From: Methylobacterium oxalidis
GTDB taxonomy: Bacteria; Pseudomonadota; Alphaproteobacteria; Rhizobiales; Beijerinckiaceae
Assembly (NCBI RefSeq): GCF_007992195.1
Contig: NZ_BJZU01000061.1
Coordinates: 1 to 64,000, forward strand
Length of the DNA: 64,000 nucleotides
Reading direction: 5' to 3'
Part shown: one piece after another, positions 52,584 through 61,514 of the stretch
Position numbering within the stretch: position 1 is the first letter of the stretch
Layout of the letters: the number at the start of each line of letters is the position of its first letter
Made by a program: the position numbers and the translations under genes
The notes under the pieces: model-generated
Told to the model about the DNA's origin: nothing
The model's database searches: none
The model's input: the letters and a program-made list of their open reading frames with translations, nothing else

Positions 52584-53246
52584 TCAGCGGGCGTCCGTCT
52601 CCGCCCGGAAGCGGGCGAGCGCCGCGTCGTCGGGCGGCAGCAGGCCCTGGAGGCTGCCGCCGTTCTCGACGGCGCGCAGCAGCCAGAGATCGAGGCGCTG
52701 CTGCTCCACGGCCTCGAAGGCGACGGCCTCCGCGATGCCGGGCGGCACGATCATGAGGCCGTGCCCGTCGCCGACCACGATGTCGCCGGGATGGACCGCC
52801 GCCCCGGCGCAGGCGATGGCCTCGTTCGTGCCCGCGAGGACGAGGCTCACTGCCGCGAGCGCGGGCGCCTCGCCGCAATCCCAGATCGGCAGGGCGTTGC
52901 CGGGGGTGAGCGCGCCGGAGACGACGAGGCCGGCTGCGCCCCTGCGCAGCAGGCGTTCGGCCAGGATCGGGCCGAAGGGCAGGGCGCTGCCCGGACCGCC
53001 CGCATCGACCACCACGACCGCGCCCTCCGGCACCGCCTCGATCGCCTCGGCGAGCGATGGACCCGCCTGGTCGCGGGCCGGGATCAGCCGCAAGGTGACC
53101 GCGGTGCCGACCGCCGCGGTGCCGCCGGTGCGGCGGCGCAGGCCGCGGGGCAGGCAGGCGCCGAGCCCGCGCCGGGCGAGCGCCCGCGCGAGGCTCGCCG
53201 TCGTGACGGCCGAGAGGGCGTCCCGCAGGGTCGAGTCGATCGGCAT
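52584..53246 (-). CDS. RraA-family protein, likely not an active aldolase
   Basis: 220 aa with the RraA/HMG aldolase-like fold: TTASLARALARRG, GTAVTLRLIPARDQAGPSLA, GAVVVVDAGG, GPILAERLLRRGAAGLVVSG, and VHPGDIVVGDGHGLMIVPPG. The family's catalytic Arg-Asp pair, expected right after the GLVV(S/D)GA strand, is replaced here by Leu-Thr (GALTPGN). Active HMG/oxaloacetate aldolase function is therefore doubtful. It may be a binding or regulatory protein. It lies 51 bases upstream of the YdcF gene on the same strand. Confidence 0.82.
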   Translation of the reverse strand: MPIDSTLRDALSAVTTASLARALARRGLGACLPRGLRRRTGGTAAVGTAVTLRLIPARDQAGPSLAEAIEAVPEGAVVVVDAGGPGSALPFGPILAERLLRRGAAGLVVSGALTPGNALPIWDCGEAPALAAVSLVLAGTNEAIACAGAAVHPGDIVVGDGHGLMIVPPGIAEAVAFEAVEQQRLDLWLLRAVENGGSLQGLLPPDDAALARFRAETDAR

Positions 53247-53327
53247 GTCAGAGGTCTCCGCGCCGGCAGCCAGGGCCTGCCGCCCAAGGTGGGTCGCGGA
53301 AGGGCTCCGGCAAGCCGCCGGCCCGGC

Positions 53328-53948
53328 TCAGGAGATCGGCTCGGCGATCACCTGGGCCGCTCCGGGCCGCGCCGCGATCCCGGCGTACCAGCGCGAGAGG
53401 GCCGGCCGCTCGCCGATGGCATGGGGCATGTGCAGCCAGCGGTGGGCGGCGCAGCCGACCGCGATGTCGGCGATGCTGAAGCGGTCCCCGGCCACGAAGG
53501 GCTGGCCCGCGAGGTGCTGGTCGAGGGTCTCGGCATGAACCTCCGTGCGGGCGAGCGAGGCTGTCACCGCCGCGTGGTCGCGCTGAGCCTCCGCGACCCG
53601 GTAGGTCTGGATGAACGCGTCGCGCATGGCCGGCGTGAAGCTCGTCGCCTGCCAGTCGAGCCACTGGTCGATGCGCGCCCGCGCGCGGGCGTCCCCGGGC
53701 AGAGCGAGCGGACCGCCATGCGCCGCGGCGAGGTAGCGCAGGATCGCGTTCGACTCCCACAGGACGAAGTCGCCCTCCTGCAGGGTCGGCACGAGGCCGT
53801 TCGGGTTCATCGCGCGGTAGGCGGTGCCGTTCACGACGCCGTGCGCGCCGCCCGCGTCGACCCGCTCGTAGGGCAGCCCGAGCTCGTCGAGGGCCCAGAG
53901 CACCTTCTGCACGTTGACCGAGTTGGCCCGGCCCCAGAGCCTGCGCAT
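53328..53948 (-). CDS. Glutathione S-transferase family protein
   Basis: 206 aa. The N-terminal thioredoxin-like domain (1-78) has the typical RRLWGRANSVNVQKVLWALD, MNPNGLVPTLQEGDFVLWES and NAILRYLA. The helical C-terminal domain (about 85-200) has the N-capping motif in FVAGDRFSIADIAVGCAAHR. Ser10 or Asn11 could activate glutathione. Substrate unknown. It is followed by the RraA-like gene on the same strand after 81 bases. Confidence 0.92.
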   Translation of the reverse strand: MRRLWGRANSVNVQKVLWALDELGLPYERVDAGGAHGVVNGTAYRAMNPNGLVPTLQEGDFVLWESNAILRYLAAAHGGPLALPGDARARARIDQWLDWQATSFTPAMRDAFIQTYRVAEAQRDHAAVTASLARTEVHAETLDQHLAGQPFVAGDRFSIADIAVGCAAHRWLHMPHAIGERPALSRWYAGIAARPGAAQVIAEPIS

Positions 53949-54078
53949 GCCCTATCCTTCCCGTCTCCGCCGCGGAGGGCGGCGAGACCGGAATCGGATG
54001 GACGGCGCCCGCGCGCAAGCCCCCGCCGACGTTCCGGGGCCCGCGCGAGCGGAACCCGGTGTGACGCGCGGGTCGATC

Positions 54079-54819
54079 TCAGGCCACCGCCCGCTTCTCC
54101 ACGACCACCGTGTCGACGATGTCGGCGGGCTCGTAGAGCCAGCGCGCCACGATCCCGGCCAGGATCGCGCCCGCGATCGGGGCGAGCCAGAACAGCCAGA
54201 GCTGCATCAGGTAGGGACCGCCCGCGAACAGGGCCGGCCCCGTGCTGCGGGCCGGGTTCACCGAGGTGTTGGTGACGGGAATCGAGATCAGGTGGATCAG
54301 CACCAGGGTCAGCCCGATCGGGATGCCGGCAAAGCCGACCGCCGCGCCCTTCGAGGTGGTCCCGATGATGATGAACAGGAAGAAGAACGTCGCCAGCACC
54401 TCGGTCATCACGCAGGCGACGAGCCCGTACTTGCCGGGGCTGAGATCGCCGTAGCCGTTCGAGGCGAAGCCCTCCGGGATCCAGCCCGGCTTGCCCGATG
54501 CGATGGCGTAGAGCACGCCCGCCGCCACGATTGCGCCGACGACCTGCGCCACGACGTAGGGGACGACGTGGTGGTTGGCGCAGCGCCCGGCCGACCACAG
54601 ACCGAGCGTGACGGCCGGGTTGAAGTGCCCCCCCGAGATGTGGCCGACCGCGTACGCCATGGTCAGCACCGTGAAGCCGAAGGCGAAGGCCACCCCGAGG
54701 AAGCCGATGCCGAGGCCCGGATAGGCGGCGGAGAGGACCGCGGCGCCGCAGCCGCCGAAGGTGAGCCAGAAGGTGCCGAAAAACTCCGCCGTGGCACGGC
54801 GCATCAGATCGTCGCTCAT
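54079..54819 (-). CDS. aqpZ: Aquaporin Z
   Basis: 246 aa from ATG 54819. Six TM helices in two repeats. The NPA motifs are at 67-69 ([13 protein letters not shown]) and 188-190 ([14 protein letters not shown]). The aromatic/arginine filter fits a water-selective channel: Phe47-region [18 protein letters not shown], plus Arg after the second [22 protein letters not shown] is also typical of AqpZ. Confidence 0.95.
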   Translation of the reverse strand: MSDDLMRRATAEFFGTFWLTFGGCGAAVLSAAYPGLGIGFLGVAFAFGFTVLTMAYAVGHISGGHFNPAVTLGLWSAGRCANHHVVPYVVAQVVGAIVAAGVLYAIASGKPGWIPEGFASNGYGDLSPGKYGLVACVMTEVLATFFFLFIIIGTTSKGAAVGFAGIPIGLTLVLIHLISIPVTNTSVNPARSTGPALFAGGPYLMQLWLFWLAPIAGAILAGIVARWLYEPADIVDTVVVEKRAVA

Positions 54820-55109
54820 GACCGGGCTCCATGCTTGACGCAGGCGAGGGTCAACCGGGACGAGGAGGATGCGGCGTCTCCTGCGGCGCGCGCCGGAGGA
54901 ACGGACTGCGACGCGACAGGGGCGACCGGACACGATGGCCTGCGATACGTTGCCTTGAATACGCTCCGGACGGGCTCCGAGCCATAGCAAAGGCCGCGCC
55001 CGGGAAGCCTTGTCGAGAAACGTACCGTTTCTCTACTGACAAATCGTTTGCCCGTGAACTTGCAGAGGGAGCGGGAAATCTTGCCTCATCGGGCCGGGCC
55101 GTGCGCGGC
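54820..55109. other. Gene-free region between aqpZ and epmB
   Basis: 290 bases with no coding frame seen. The part at 55005-55080 is relatively A/T-rich and includes a short dyad, GAGAAACG-TAC-CGTTTCTC, at 55016-55034. It is near-perfect and could be an operator for aqpZ or an unlisted small transcript. Confidence 0.4.
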
Positions 55110-56162
55110 TCACTCCCCGGCGCGGTCGGGCGGGTAATCGTGCTCGGCGCCGGACGGGTCGGTGACGCGCCAGCCGCCCTCGTCCTTGCTCAGGTAGTCC
55201 GGCCCGACCGGGACCTTGCCGTGGCCGCCGGGAATGTCGAGGACGTAGAGGGGCTGGGCGAGGCCCGAGAGGCGGCCCCGCAGGCCGCGCACCAGCGCGC
55301 GTCCCTTCGCCATTCCCGTGCGCAGGTGCCCCGTGCCGGGCGCGAGGTCGCCGTGGTGCAGGTAGTAGGGCTTGATGCGGTTCTCCACGAAGTTGCGCAT
55401 CAGCCGCTCCAGCGTCGCGGGGTCGTCGTTGACGCCGCGCAGCAGCACCGACTGGCTGACCATCGGGATGCCCGCGTCGACGAGCCGGGCGACCGCTTCC
55501 CGCCCGGCCGGCGTGAACTCGCGCGGGTGGTTGGCGTGGAGCGCCACGAAGACCGCCCCCGCGAAGCGCTTCAGCGCCGCCACCAGATCGGCGCTCACGA
55601 GATCCGGGGCCACGAGGGGCACGCGGGTATGCACCCGCAGCACCCGCACGTGGGAGATCCCGGCGAGCGCGGCGGCGATCGCGCCGAGGCGCCGGGGCGA
55701 GAGGGCGAGGGGGTCGCCGCCCGTCAGCACCACCTCCCAGATCTCCGGGTGCGCGGCGACGTAGGCGTAGGCCGCCGCGAGCTCCGCCTCGCTGAGAGTG
55801 CCGAGTCCGTCCGGCCCCACCATCTCGCGGCGGAAGCAGAATCGGCAGTAGACCGGGCAGACGTGGAGCGGCTTCAGGAGAACCCGATCGGGGTAGCGGT
55901 GGACGAGGCCCGGCACCGGGGCGTGGGCCGCATCGCCGATCGGGTCGGCCCGCTCCTCGGGCCGGGTCTCGATCTCCTCCGCCCGCGGAACGAACTGGCG
56001 CGCGATCGGGTCGGAGGGGTCGTCCGCCGCCACCAGCTCGGCCATGTCCGGCGTCACCGCGACCGCGTAGCGGGCGGCGACCGCCTCGAGGCCCGGCATG
56101 TCCTCCGGCCGCAGGAGGCCGGCGCCCGCGAGGTCGGCGAGGCTGCGCAGCGGACGCGTCAC
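55110..56162 (-). CDS. epmB: EF-P beta-lysylation protein EpmB (lysine 2,3-aminomutase-like)
   Basis: 350 aa from GTG 56162, overlapping the epmA stop (GTGA). Radical-SAM/PLP enzyme that turns (S)-alpha-lysine into (R)-beta-lysine for EF-P. The cluster motif CPVYCRFC places ligands at Cys102, Cys106 and Cys109. WEVVLTGGDPLALSPRRLGA, RVHTRVPLVAP, VFVALHANHPREFTP and SQSVLLRGVNDDPATLERLM are typical. It is translationally coupled to epmA, divergent from efp. Confidence 0.93.
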   Translation of the reverse strand: MTRPLRSLADLAGAGLLRPEDMPGLEAVAARYAVAVTPDMAELVAADDPSDPIARQFVPRAEEIETRPEERADPIGDAAHAPVPGLVHRYPDRVLLKPLHVCPVYCRFCFRREMVGPDGLGTLSEAELAAAYAYVAAHPEIWEVVLTGGDPLALSPRRLGAIAAALAGISHVRVLRVHTRVPLVAPDLVSADLVAALKRFAGAVFVALHANHPREFTPAGREAVARLVDAGIPMVSQSVLLRGVNDDPATLERLMRNFVENRIKPYYLHHGDLAPGTGHLRTGMAKGRALVRGLRGRLSGLAQPLYVLDIPGGHGKVPVGPDYLSKDEGGWRVTDPSGAEHDYPPDRAGE

Positions 56163-57265
56163 GGGGCGCCCCCGGCGACCGGCGTCCAGATCACGTCCTC
56201 GATCCGCGGGGCGCCGCTCGCCAGCATGACGAGCCGGTCGAAGCCGAGGGCGATGCCGCTCGCCTCCGGCATCCCGGCCAGCGCCGCCAGGAAATCCTCG
56301 TCGATCGGGTAGGTCTCGCCGTAGATCCGCGCCTTCTCCGCCATCTCGATCTCGAAGCGGCGGCGCTGCTCGGCCGGGTCCGTCAGCTCCCCGAAGGCGT
56401 TGGCGAGCTCGACGCCGCAGGCGTAGAGCTCGAAGCGCTCGGCCACGCGCGGATCGCGGGGGCAGGGGCGGGCGAGCGCCGCCTCGCTCACGGGGTACTC
56501 GCACAGAATGGTCGGCCGCCCGAGCCCGAGATGCGGCTCGATCCGGGCGACGAGGACGCGGCTGAACAGGTCCGCCCAGGTGTCGTCCTCGGCGACGCGC
56601 AGGCCCGCGGCTGCGACGCCGGCGGCGAGGCGTTCGCGGTCGGTGGCGCCGTCGGCGGCCACCGTCGCGAGGAGGTCGATGCCGGCGTGCCGCGCGAAGG
56701 CGTCCGCGAGCGTCAGCCGCTCGAAATCGGCCTGCGGGTCCGCCTCACGGCCGCGGAAGCTCAGGCGGCGCGCCCCCGCGGCCTCGGCGGCGAGCGCCAG
56801 GAGCTCGGCGCAATCGGCCATCAGCACCGTGTAGCGCTCGCGCGCCCGGTACCATTCGAGCATCGTGAACTCGGGGTGATGGAGGGCGCCCCGCTCGCGG
56901 TTGCGGAAGACCCGGGCGAGGCTGAACAGGCGCGGCTCGCCCGCCGCGAGGAGCTTCTTGCAGGCGAATTCCGGCGAGGTGTGCAGGTAGAGCTGCGCGC
57001 GCGCGCCGTCCGGACCGATCGCCTCGGTGGCGAAGGCGGAGAGGTGCGCCTCGTTGCCCGGCGAGACCTGCAGGGCGGCGGCCTCCACCTCAACGAAGTC
57101 GAGCGCCGCGAAATGCGCCCGCATGCGGCAGGCGATGCGGTTGCGCAGCAGCAGGAGCGGGCGCCGGTCGGCGTGGACCCGCGGCGACCACCAGGGCGTG
57201 GGGCCGGTCGCGGGCTCGGACGTCCCGAGCGGCCCGTGGGCGTCAAAGTCCGGGCGAGGCGGCAT
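56159..57265 (-). CDS. epmA: EF-P lysine--lysine ligase EpmA (PoxA/GenX/YjeA)
   Basis: 368 aa from ATG 57265. It is a truncated lysyl-tRNA synthetase catalytic core lacking the anticodon-binding domain. It has [67 protein letters not shown], and the end motif [16 protein letters not shown]. The N-terminal about 40 residues are Pro-rich and may start later. EpmA ligates beta-lysine onto EF-P. epmB follows with a 4-base overlap; efp is divergent 139 bases away. Confidence 0.94.
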   Translation of the reverse strand: MPPRPDFDAHGPLGTSEPATGPTPWWSPRVHADRRPLLLLRNRIACRMRAHFAALDFVEVEAAALQVSPGNEAHLSAFATEAIGPDGARAQLYLHTSPEFACKKLLAAGEPRLFSLARVFRNRERGALHHPEFTMLEWYRARERYTVLMADCAELLALAAEAAGARRLSFRGREADPQADFERLTLADAFARHAGIDLLATVAADGATDRERLAAGVAAAGLRVAEDDTWADLFSRVLVARIEPHLGLGRPTILCEYPVSEAALARPCPRDPRVAERFELYACGVELANAFGELTDPAEQRRRFEIEMAEKARIYGETYPIDEDFLAALAGMPEASGIALGFDRLVMLASGAPRIEDVIWTPVAGGAP

Positions 57266-57404
57266 GGAACGGACGGGGCCTTCGGGCCGCGGCGACTGGC
57301 AACCGGGCCGCGGATGCGATAGTGGCGGGAGCGAGTCGACGTCCCCGCGGGATCCCGCGATGAGGGACGCCACCCCCTTTTGTCAACGTCAGGACCTGAA
57401 CCCC

Positions 57405-57971
57405 GTGAAGGTGATCGCCTCAACGCTCCGCAAGGGCAACGTCGTCGAGAAGGACGGCAAGCTCTACGTCATCCTGTTCGCCGAGAACATCCACCCCGGC
57501 AAGGGCACCCCGGTGACGCAGCTCGACATGCGCCGCATCACCGACGGCGTGAAGGTGTCGGAGCGCTACCGCACCACCGAACAGGTCGAGCGCGCCTTCG
57601 TGGAGGACCGCGAGCACACCTTCCTCTACAGCGACGGCGAGGGGTTCCACTTCATGAACCCCGAGAATTACGAGCAGATCGCGGTGCCGGAGGACGTCGT
57701 CGGAGACGCCGCCCCCTACCTGCAGGAGGGCATGGCCGTGATGCTCTCGATCCACAACAGCACGCCGCTCACCATCGAGCTGCCCCAGCGCGTCACCCTC
57801 GAGGTGACCGAGACGGAGCCGGTGCTGAAGGGCCAGACCGCCTCCTCCTCGTACAAGCCGGCCGTGCTCTCGAACGGCGTGCGCACGGCGGTGCCGCCGC
57901 ACATCTCGGCCGGCACCCGCGTGGTGATCATGACGGCGGACGGCTCCTACGTGGAGCGCGCCAAGGATTGA
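57405..57971 (+). CDS. efp: Translation elongation factor P
   Basis: 188 aa, the exact usual length, from GTG 57405. EF-P rescues ribosomes stalled at polyproline. The KOW-like N-terminal domain has [20 protein letters not shown] and the modified-loop [14 protein letters not shown], where Lys33 lies in the PGKG tip and is the expected beta-lysylation site. The S1-like C-terminal domain has [20 protein letters not shown] and the end block [20 protein letters not shown]. It is divergent from the epmA-epmB operon. Confidence 0.97.
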   Translation: MKVIASTLRKGNVVEKDGKLYVILFAENIHPGKGTPVTQLDMRRITDGVKVSERYRTTEQVERAFVEDREHTFLYSDGEGFHFMNPENYEQIAVPEDVVGDAAPYLQEGMAVMLSIHNSTPLTIELPQRVTLEVTETEPVLKGQTASSSYKPAVLSNGVRTAVPPHISAGTRVVIMTADGSYVERAKD

Positions 57972-57999
57972 GCTCCGCCTGACACGGGGTGGTGCGGCG

Positions 58000-58027
58000 G
58001 AGGCCGGGCGTCGAGGCGCCCGGCCTC
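58000..58027. terminator. Bidirectional hairpin between efp and the acyltransferase-like gene
   Basis: Eleven-base perfect arms GAGGCCGGGCG and CGCCCGGCCTC with loop TCGAGG lie between two convergent genes, 28 bases after efp. No strong T-run is seen on either side. Confidence 0.6.
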
Positions 58028-58034
58028 TCGCGTC

Positions 58035-59084
58035 TCAGGGTGCGGGCGCGGCGCCGGTTGCGGGCGCTGAACCCTCCGCAGCCGCGTAGCAGGTCTCCGA
58101 GAGCCCCTGCGCCCTCAGCGTCTCTGCCGCCGTGAAGCGCCGCCCGTCGACCGACCAGAGGTTCTCCCGGCGCAGGGCGTCGGCCGTGCAGCGGGCCGCC
58201 CGCGCGCAGGCGCCCGCCTCGCCGCCGGTGCGCACGCAGTTCGCCTCGTAATCCGCGTGGAAGCGGTCGAGCCCGGCCCGGGGATGGGGGCCTGTCAGGG
58301 TGACGAGACCGGTCAGAAGGGCGAGCAGCAGCGGCTGGTGCACGAGGTAGATCGCGAGGCTGTGCCGGCCGGCCAGCGCGAGCACGCGGCCGACCCCGCC
58401 CGGGTGCCAGCGGGCGAGGGGGGTGCCGGCGAGAAGCGGCAGGACGAGGCGCGCCGCGGCGAGGCCCGCCAGCACCGCTCCGAACCAGGGAAACAGCGGG
58501 ACGTAATCGTTCGTGCGGGGCAGGGTGACGCCGAGGCCGAGGAAACGCAGCGCCGGCGCGTCGAGGGTAGGGCTCGCGACGAGGTGGGGGGCCGCCGCGA
58601 CGAGGGCGGCGCAGGCGAGCACCAGGAGCAGCGGCAGGCGCAGGAAGGGCAGGGCGAGCACGCTCGACAGGGCGATGCAGTGCAGCACGCCGAAGAAGAT
58701 GAAGCTGTCCGGGAACGCCCAGGCGGTCGCGACGGTGATGAGGAGCGCCGCCGCCGCGATCCGCAGGAGTCGGCGCAGGAACGGCCGTGGACGGAAGCCC
58801 GCGCCGTTCATCAGCACGAGCCCGACACCGACGAGGAACAGGAAGCTGCCCGCGATGCAGTGGGCCGCGACCTTTCCGGGCGCTGTCAGCGCGTAATTGT
58901 CCGGCGTCAGGCGCAGGAACCCGAGATCCCAGACCGCGTGATAGGCGGCCATCGCGACGAGGGCCGCCCCGCGGGCCGCGTCGACCACGGCGAGGCGGCC
59001 GGGAGCGGACACGGGTACCGCCGCGGCCGCGGGTGCCGTCGTCGTCGGAGTCTGCGAAGCGTGAGGGGTCTGCCAGGCGCTCAT
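58035..59084 (-). CDS. DUF1624 / heparan-alpha-glucosaminide acetyltransferase-like membrane protein
   Basis: 349 aa. After a Pro/Ala/Thr-rich N-terminus (1-28), about seven to eight TM segments follow. The signature of the family is present: RLAVVDAARGAALVAMAAYH, AVWDLGF, HCIAGSFLFLVGVGLVLMNG and IFFGVLHCIALSSVLALPF. It may move acetyl groups across the membrane onto a sugar, as in the eukaryotic enzyme, but bacterial substrates are unknown. The C-terminal about 85 residues form a soluble cysteine-containing tail (DYEANCVRTGGEAGACARAA) not usual in the family. Confidence 0.82.
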   Translation of the reverse strand: MSAWQTPHASQTPTTTAPAAAAVPVSAPGRLAVVDAARGAALVAMAAYHAVWDLGFLRLTPDNYALTAPGKVAAHCIAGSFLFLVGVGLVLMNGAGFRPRPFLRRLLRIAAAALLITVATAWAFPDSFIFFGVLHCIALSSVLALPFLRLPLLLVLACAALVAAAPHLVASPTLDAPALRFLGLGVTLPRTNDYVPLFPWFGAVLAGLAAARLVLPLLAGTPLARWHPGGVGRVLALAGRHSLAIYLVHQPLLLALLTGLVTLTGPHPRAGLDRFHADYEANCVRTGGEAGACARAARCTADALRRENLWSVDGRRFTAAETLRAQGLSETCYAAAEGSAPATGAAPAP

Positions 59085-59475
59085 GCGCGTCTCATAAGCG
59101 AGGCGGGTGCGCTTCGCGCGGGTGTTTCGCGCATTGAATGCGGCGTTCTACCTATCTGCCGTAGCGCATTCCCTGCTCGCGCAATGCGGAGTTGAATTCG
59201 CCTCGTCGGCAGGGCCTGCTCTCGAAAATGTGAACGCGCGGAGGTCCGAGATCGGGCGTCGCGCGGAGCCGCCGGCATTCTGCGAGTCGGATCACGGGCT
59301 TGGCGGTGAGGGGTGGTTCCGGGCCCCGGCCGGCATCTGTGGCAGCGCTGCCGTCTCGCGGAAAATTGCGTAGGCGCGCGCCAGGACTGCCGGTCAAACG
59401 GGCTTCCGCGGAGTCGGGACTTTGTTAATCTCGTTTGTGAACCGCAAGACGCGATTCGGTGTGGGTTGCTTAATC
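59085..59475. other. Gene-free region upstream of the cold-shock gene
   Basis: About 390 bases without a convincing coding frame. The last 60 bases before the cold-shock gene are more A/T-rich (TTTGTTAATCTCGTTTG at 59420-59436), consistent with a promoter or the long structured 5' leader often seen in cold-shock genes. No defined motif was found. Confidence 0.4.
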
Positions 59476-60081
59476 ATGTCTGACGAATTCGGATCAGGGC
59501 CCGGGGGCCTTCGTTCGGCAGATGGCTTGAGCATCTCCGCCCAACCCGGCGAGCAGGAGCGTCCGCTCGAACTCGTCGAGGTGGCGGGCCGGATCAAGTG
59601 GTTCGACGTCTCCAAGGGCTTCGGATTCATCGTGCCCGACGACGGCAGCGCCGACGTCCTGCTGCACGTCACCTGCCTGCGGCGGGACGGGCACCAGAGC
59701 GCCAGCGAGGGTGCCCGCATCGTGGTCGAGGCGGTAGAGCGCGCCCGCGGCTGGCAGGCCTTCCGGGTCGTCTCCCTCGACCAGTCGACCGCGACCCACC
59801 CGTCCGAGCTGGCCATGCCGCGCACCCACGTCACCGTCACGCCGACGAGCGGGCTGGAGACGGCGGTGGTGAAGTGGTTCAACCGCCTGCGCGGCTTCGG
59901 CTTCCTCAGCCGCGGCGACGGGACGCCGGACATCTTCGTTCACATGGAGACGCTGCGCCGCTACGGAATCGCCGAGCTGAAGCCCGGAGAGGCGGTGCTG
60001 GTGCGCTACGGCGACGGATCGAAGGGGGCCATGGCCGCCGAGGTCCGGCTGATCGACGGGGCGCTGCCGTCCTCCCATTGA
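59476..60081 (+). CDS. Cold-shock protein with two CSD domains
   Basis: 201 aa from ATG 59476. Two cold-shock domains are visible. The first (about 34-100) has [20 protein letters not shown] with the RNP-1 KGFGFI, then DVLLHVTCL. The second (about 132-198) has [20 protein letters not shown] with RNP-1 RGFGFL, then [14 protein letters not shown]. Such double-domain CspD-like proteins bind single-stranded RNA or DNA and are typical of Alphaproteobacteria. The stop codon overlaps the start of the DUF192 gene (TGATG). Confidence 0.93.
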   Translation: MSDEFGSGPGGLRSADGLSISAQPGEQERPLELVEVAGRIKWFDVSKGFGFIVPDDGSADVLLHVTCLRRDGHQSASEGARIVVEAVERARGWQAFRVVSLDQSTATHPSELAMPRTHVTVTPTSGLETAVVKWFNRLRGFGFLSRGDGTPDIFVHMETLRRYGIAELKPGEAVLVRYGDGSKGAMAAEVRLIDGALPSSH

Positions 60082-60587
60082 TGGTGGGTGTCCCGTTGCG
60101 TCGCGTCCTCCTCCTCCTGCGTGCCGGCCTCGCGCTCGGCCTCCTCGCCACGCTGCCGCCGGCCCTCCCGGCTCTGGCGCAGGGCACACAGGCGGATGCG
60201 GCGAAGACCGAACCGCTGAGCATCGTCTCGAAGTCCGGCGCCCACCCCTTCCAGGTCGAGGTGATGCGCGACGACGCCTCGCGGGCCCGCGGGCTGATGT
60301 ACCGGCGCAGCATGCCGGCGAACCGCGGCATGCTGTTCGACTTCGAGCGGGCGCTGCCCGTGAACATGTGGATGAAGAACACTTACCTGCCCCTCGACAT
60401 GGTGTTCATCCGCCAGGACGGCACCATCGCCCGCATCGAGGCCGACACCGAGCCGCTGTCGACGCGGGTGATCGCGTCAGGCGAGCCCGTGCTCTCGGTG
60501 CTGGAACTGAACGCCGGCACGGCCGCCAAGCTCGGCATACGCGCCGGCGACCGCGTCGAGCACCCGCTCTTCCGGCCATCCCGCTGA
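60081..60587 (+). CDS. DUF192-family exported protein
   Basis: 168 aa from ATG 60081, sharing one base with the cold-shock gene stop. A signal peptide (LLRAGLALGLLATLPPALPA, cleavage near ALAQ) precedes the DUF192 domain (about 55-165), with MRDDASRARGLMYRRSMPAN, RGMLFDFERALPVNMWMKNT and PLDMVFIRQDG. The pairing with a double cold-shock gene recurs in many Alphaproteobacteria. Function of DUF192 is unknown. Confidence 0.9.
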   Translation: MVGVPLRRVLLLLRAGLALGLLATLPPALPALAQGTQADAAKTEPLSIVSKSGAHPFQVEVMRDDASRARGLMYRRSMPANRGMLFDFERALPVNMWMKNTYLPLDMVFIRQDGTIARIEADTEPLSTRVIASGEPVLSVLELNAGTAAKLGIRAGDRVEHPLFRPSR

Positions 60588-60714
60588 GGCGCCGCGTCTC
60601 AAGCTCGCGATTCACGAACGCATCGTGAACGCATAGCTTGACCCTCGTCTCGTTTCGGGCCACTGTTCCTCTAATGTTCCTGCCCCTTGCGGGGCGGACG
60701 GGGAGGATGCGGCG

Positions 60715-61143
60715 ATGATCGAGTGCGGTCGGGACGACAGGACCTGCGGCGGCGTCCTCTTCCGCAACGACGATTGGACGCTCTCCGAGGAGGGCCTGGA
60801 GCACCGTACCGGCTACTTCATCGAGCGGGACGCGCTCGCGGAGCGCCGCGAGGAGAATCTCTGGGCCTGGCCCCTCCACATGGCCGAGAAGCGCTGGTGC
60901 ACGCCGAGCCTGTTCCGCGAGGCGTTCCTGGTGGCGCTCGACCGCTTCGGCATCGACCGTGACGCTGAGCTCGCGCCGTCCTTCGCGGTCGGCATCGGCA
61001 TCCGTGCCGGGCAGGGCTCCGTTGGCGAGGGCTTCGTCAGCCTCGCCGAGATCGTCCGCCCGCGCCCCGTCGCACCCGGCCGCGATGCGGCACGCGCCGC
61101 CCGCACCGGCCGCCGCACCGCCCGGGTCTCCGCGCGCGCCTGA
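60715..61143 (+). CDS. Hypothetical protein (142 aa)
   Basis: 142 aa starting at ATG 60715. Soluble, no signal. The first two-thirds are rich in Trp, Glu and Arg (RNDDWTLSEEGLEHRTGYFI; ENLWAWPLHMAEKRWCTPSL), suggesting a compact alpha/beta fold. The last 30 residues are Arg/Ala-rich and probably disordered. No family is recognised. It could belong to a lineage-specific group. Confidence 0.65.
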   Translation: MIECGRDDRTCGGVLFRNDDWTLSEEGLEHRTGYFIERDALAERREENLWAWPLHMAEKRWCTPSLFREAFLVALDRFGIDRDAELAPSFAVGIGIRAGQGSVGEGFVSLAEIVRPRPVAPGRDAARAARTGRRTARVSARA

Positions 61144-61514
61144 GGCGCAACCCGCTCGCGCAAAGTCATCCCCGGGGTCGCCCGGGCGAGGCCCGGAATT
61201 TGTCCTGCGACTCCGTCGCTCTCTGCCCTCGCGGCGACGATGGACCGCGGGCCGCCTGCGCGCACCGTCGACCTTCGCCCCCTTCGGATCGATGGTCCCG
61301 CGGCGCGCGTTCTCGGGCCGACGCCGGCTCCGCGCGCTGCCCCGAAGCCCCGATCTTCACCGGACCTGTGCTCTCCGGGACACGCTGCGCCCTGGCGTTC
61401 TGTGCCAGGGTGCGGTGCAGGACTTGCTTTGTCTGAGGGCTGGCGAGTTGCGGCGATGGCGCCATGAAACAAAAGGACGGCCTCGCCGTTCAGCCCCCAT
61501 AGAGTGGCCCGGAC
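61144..61514. other. Gene-free region upstream of the receiver gene
   Basis: 371 bases without a convincing coding frame. A hairpin with 7-base arms CCCTGGC/GCCAGGG and a 7-base loop lies at 61390-61410. It could end the previous transcript or form part of the leader of the response-regulator gene. Nothing else was recognised. Confidence 0.4.

Noticed and set aside
51573..54275. A 900-codon plus-strand frame across YdcF, RraA and GST genes
   Set aside because: It covers three genes with clear families on the other strand and shows no domain of its own.
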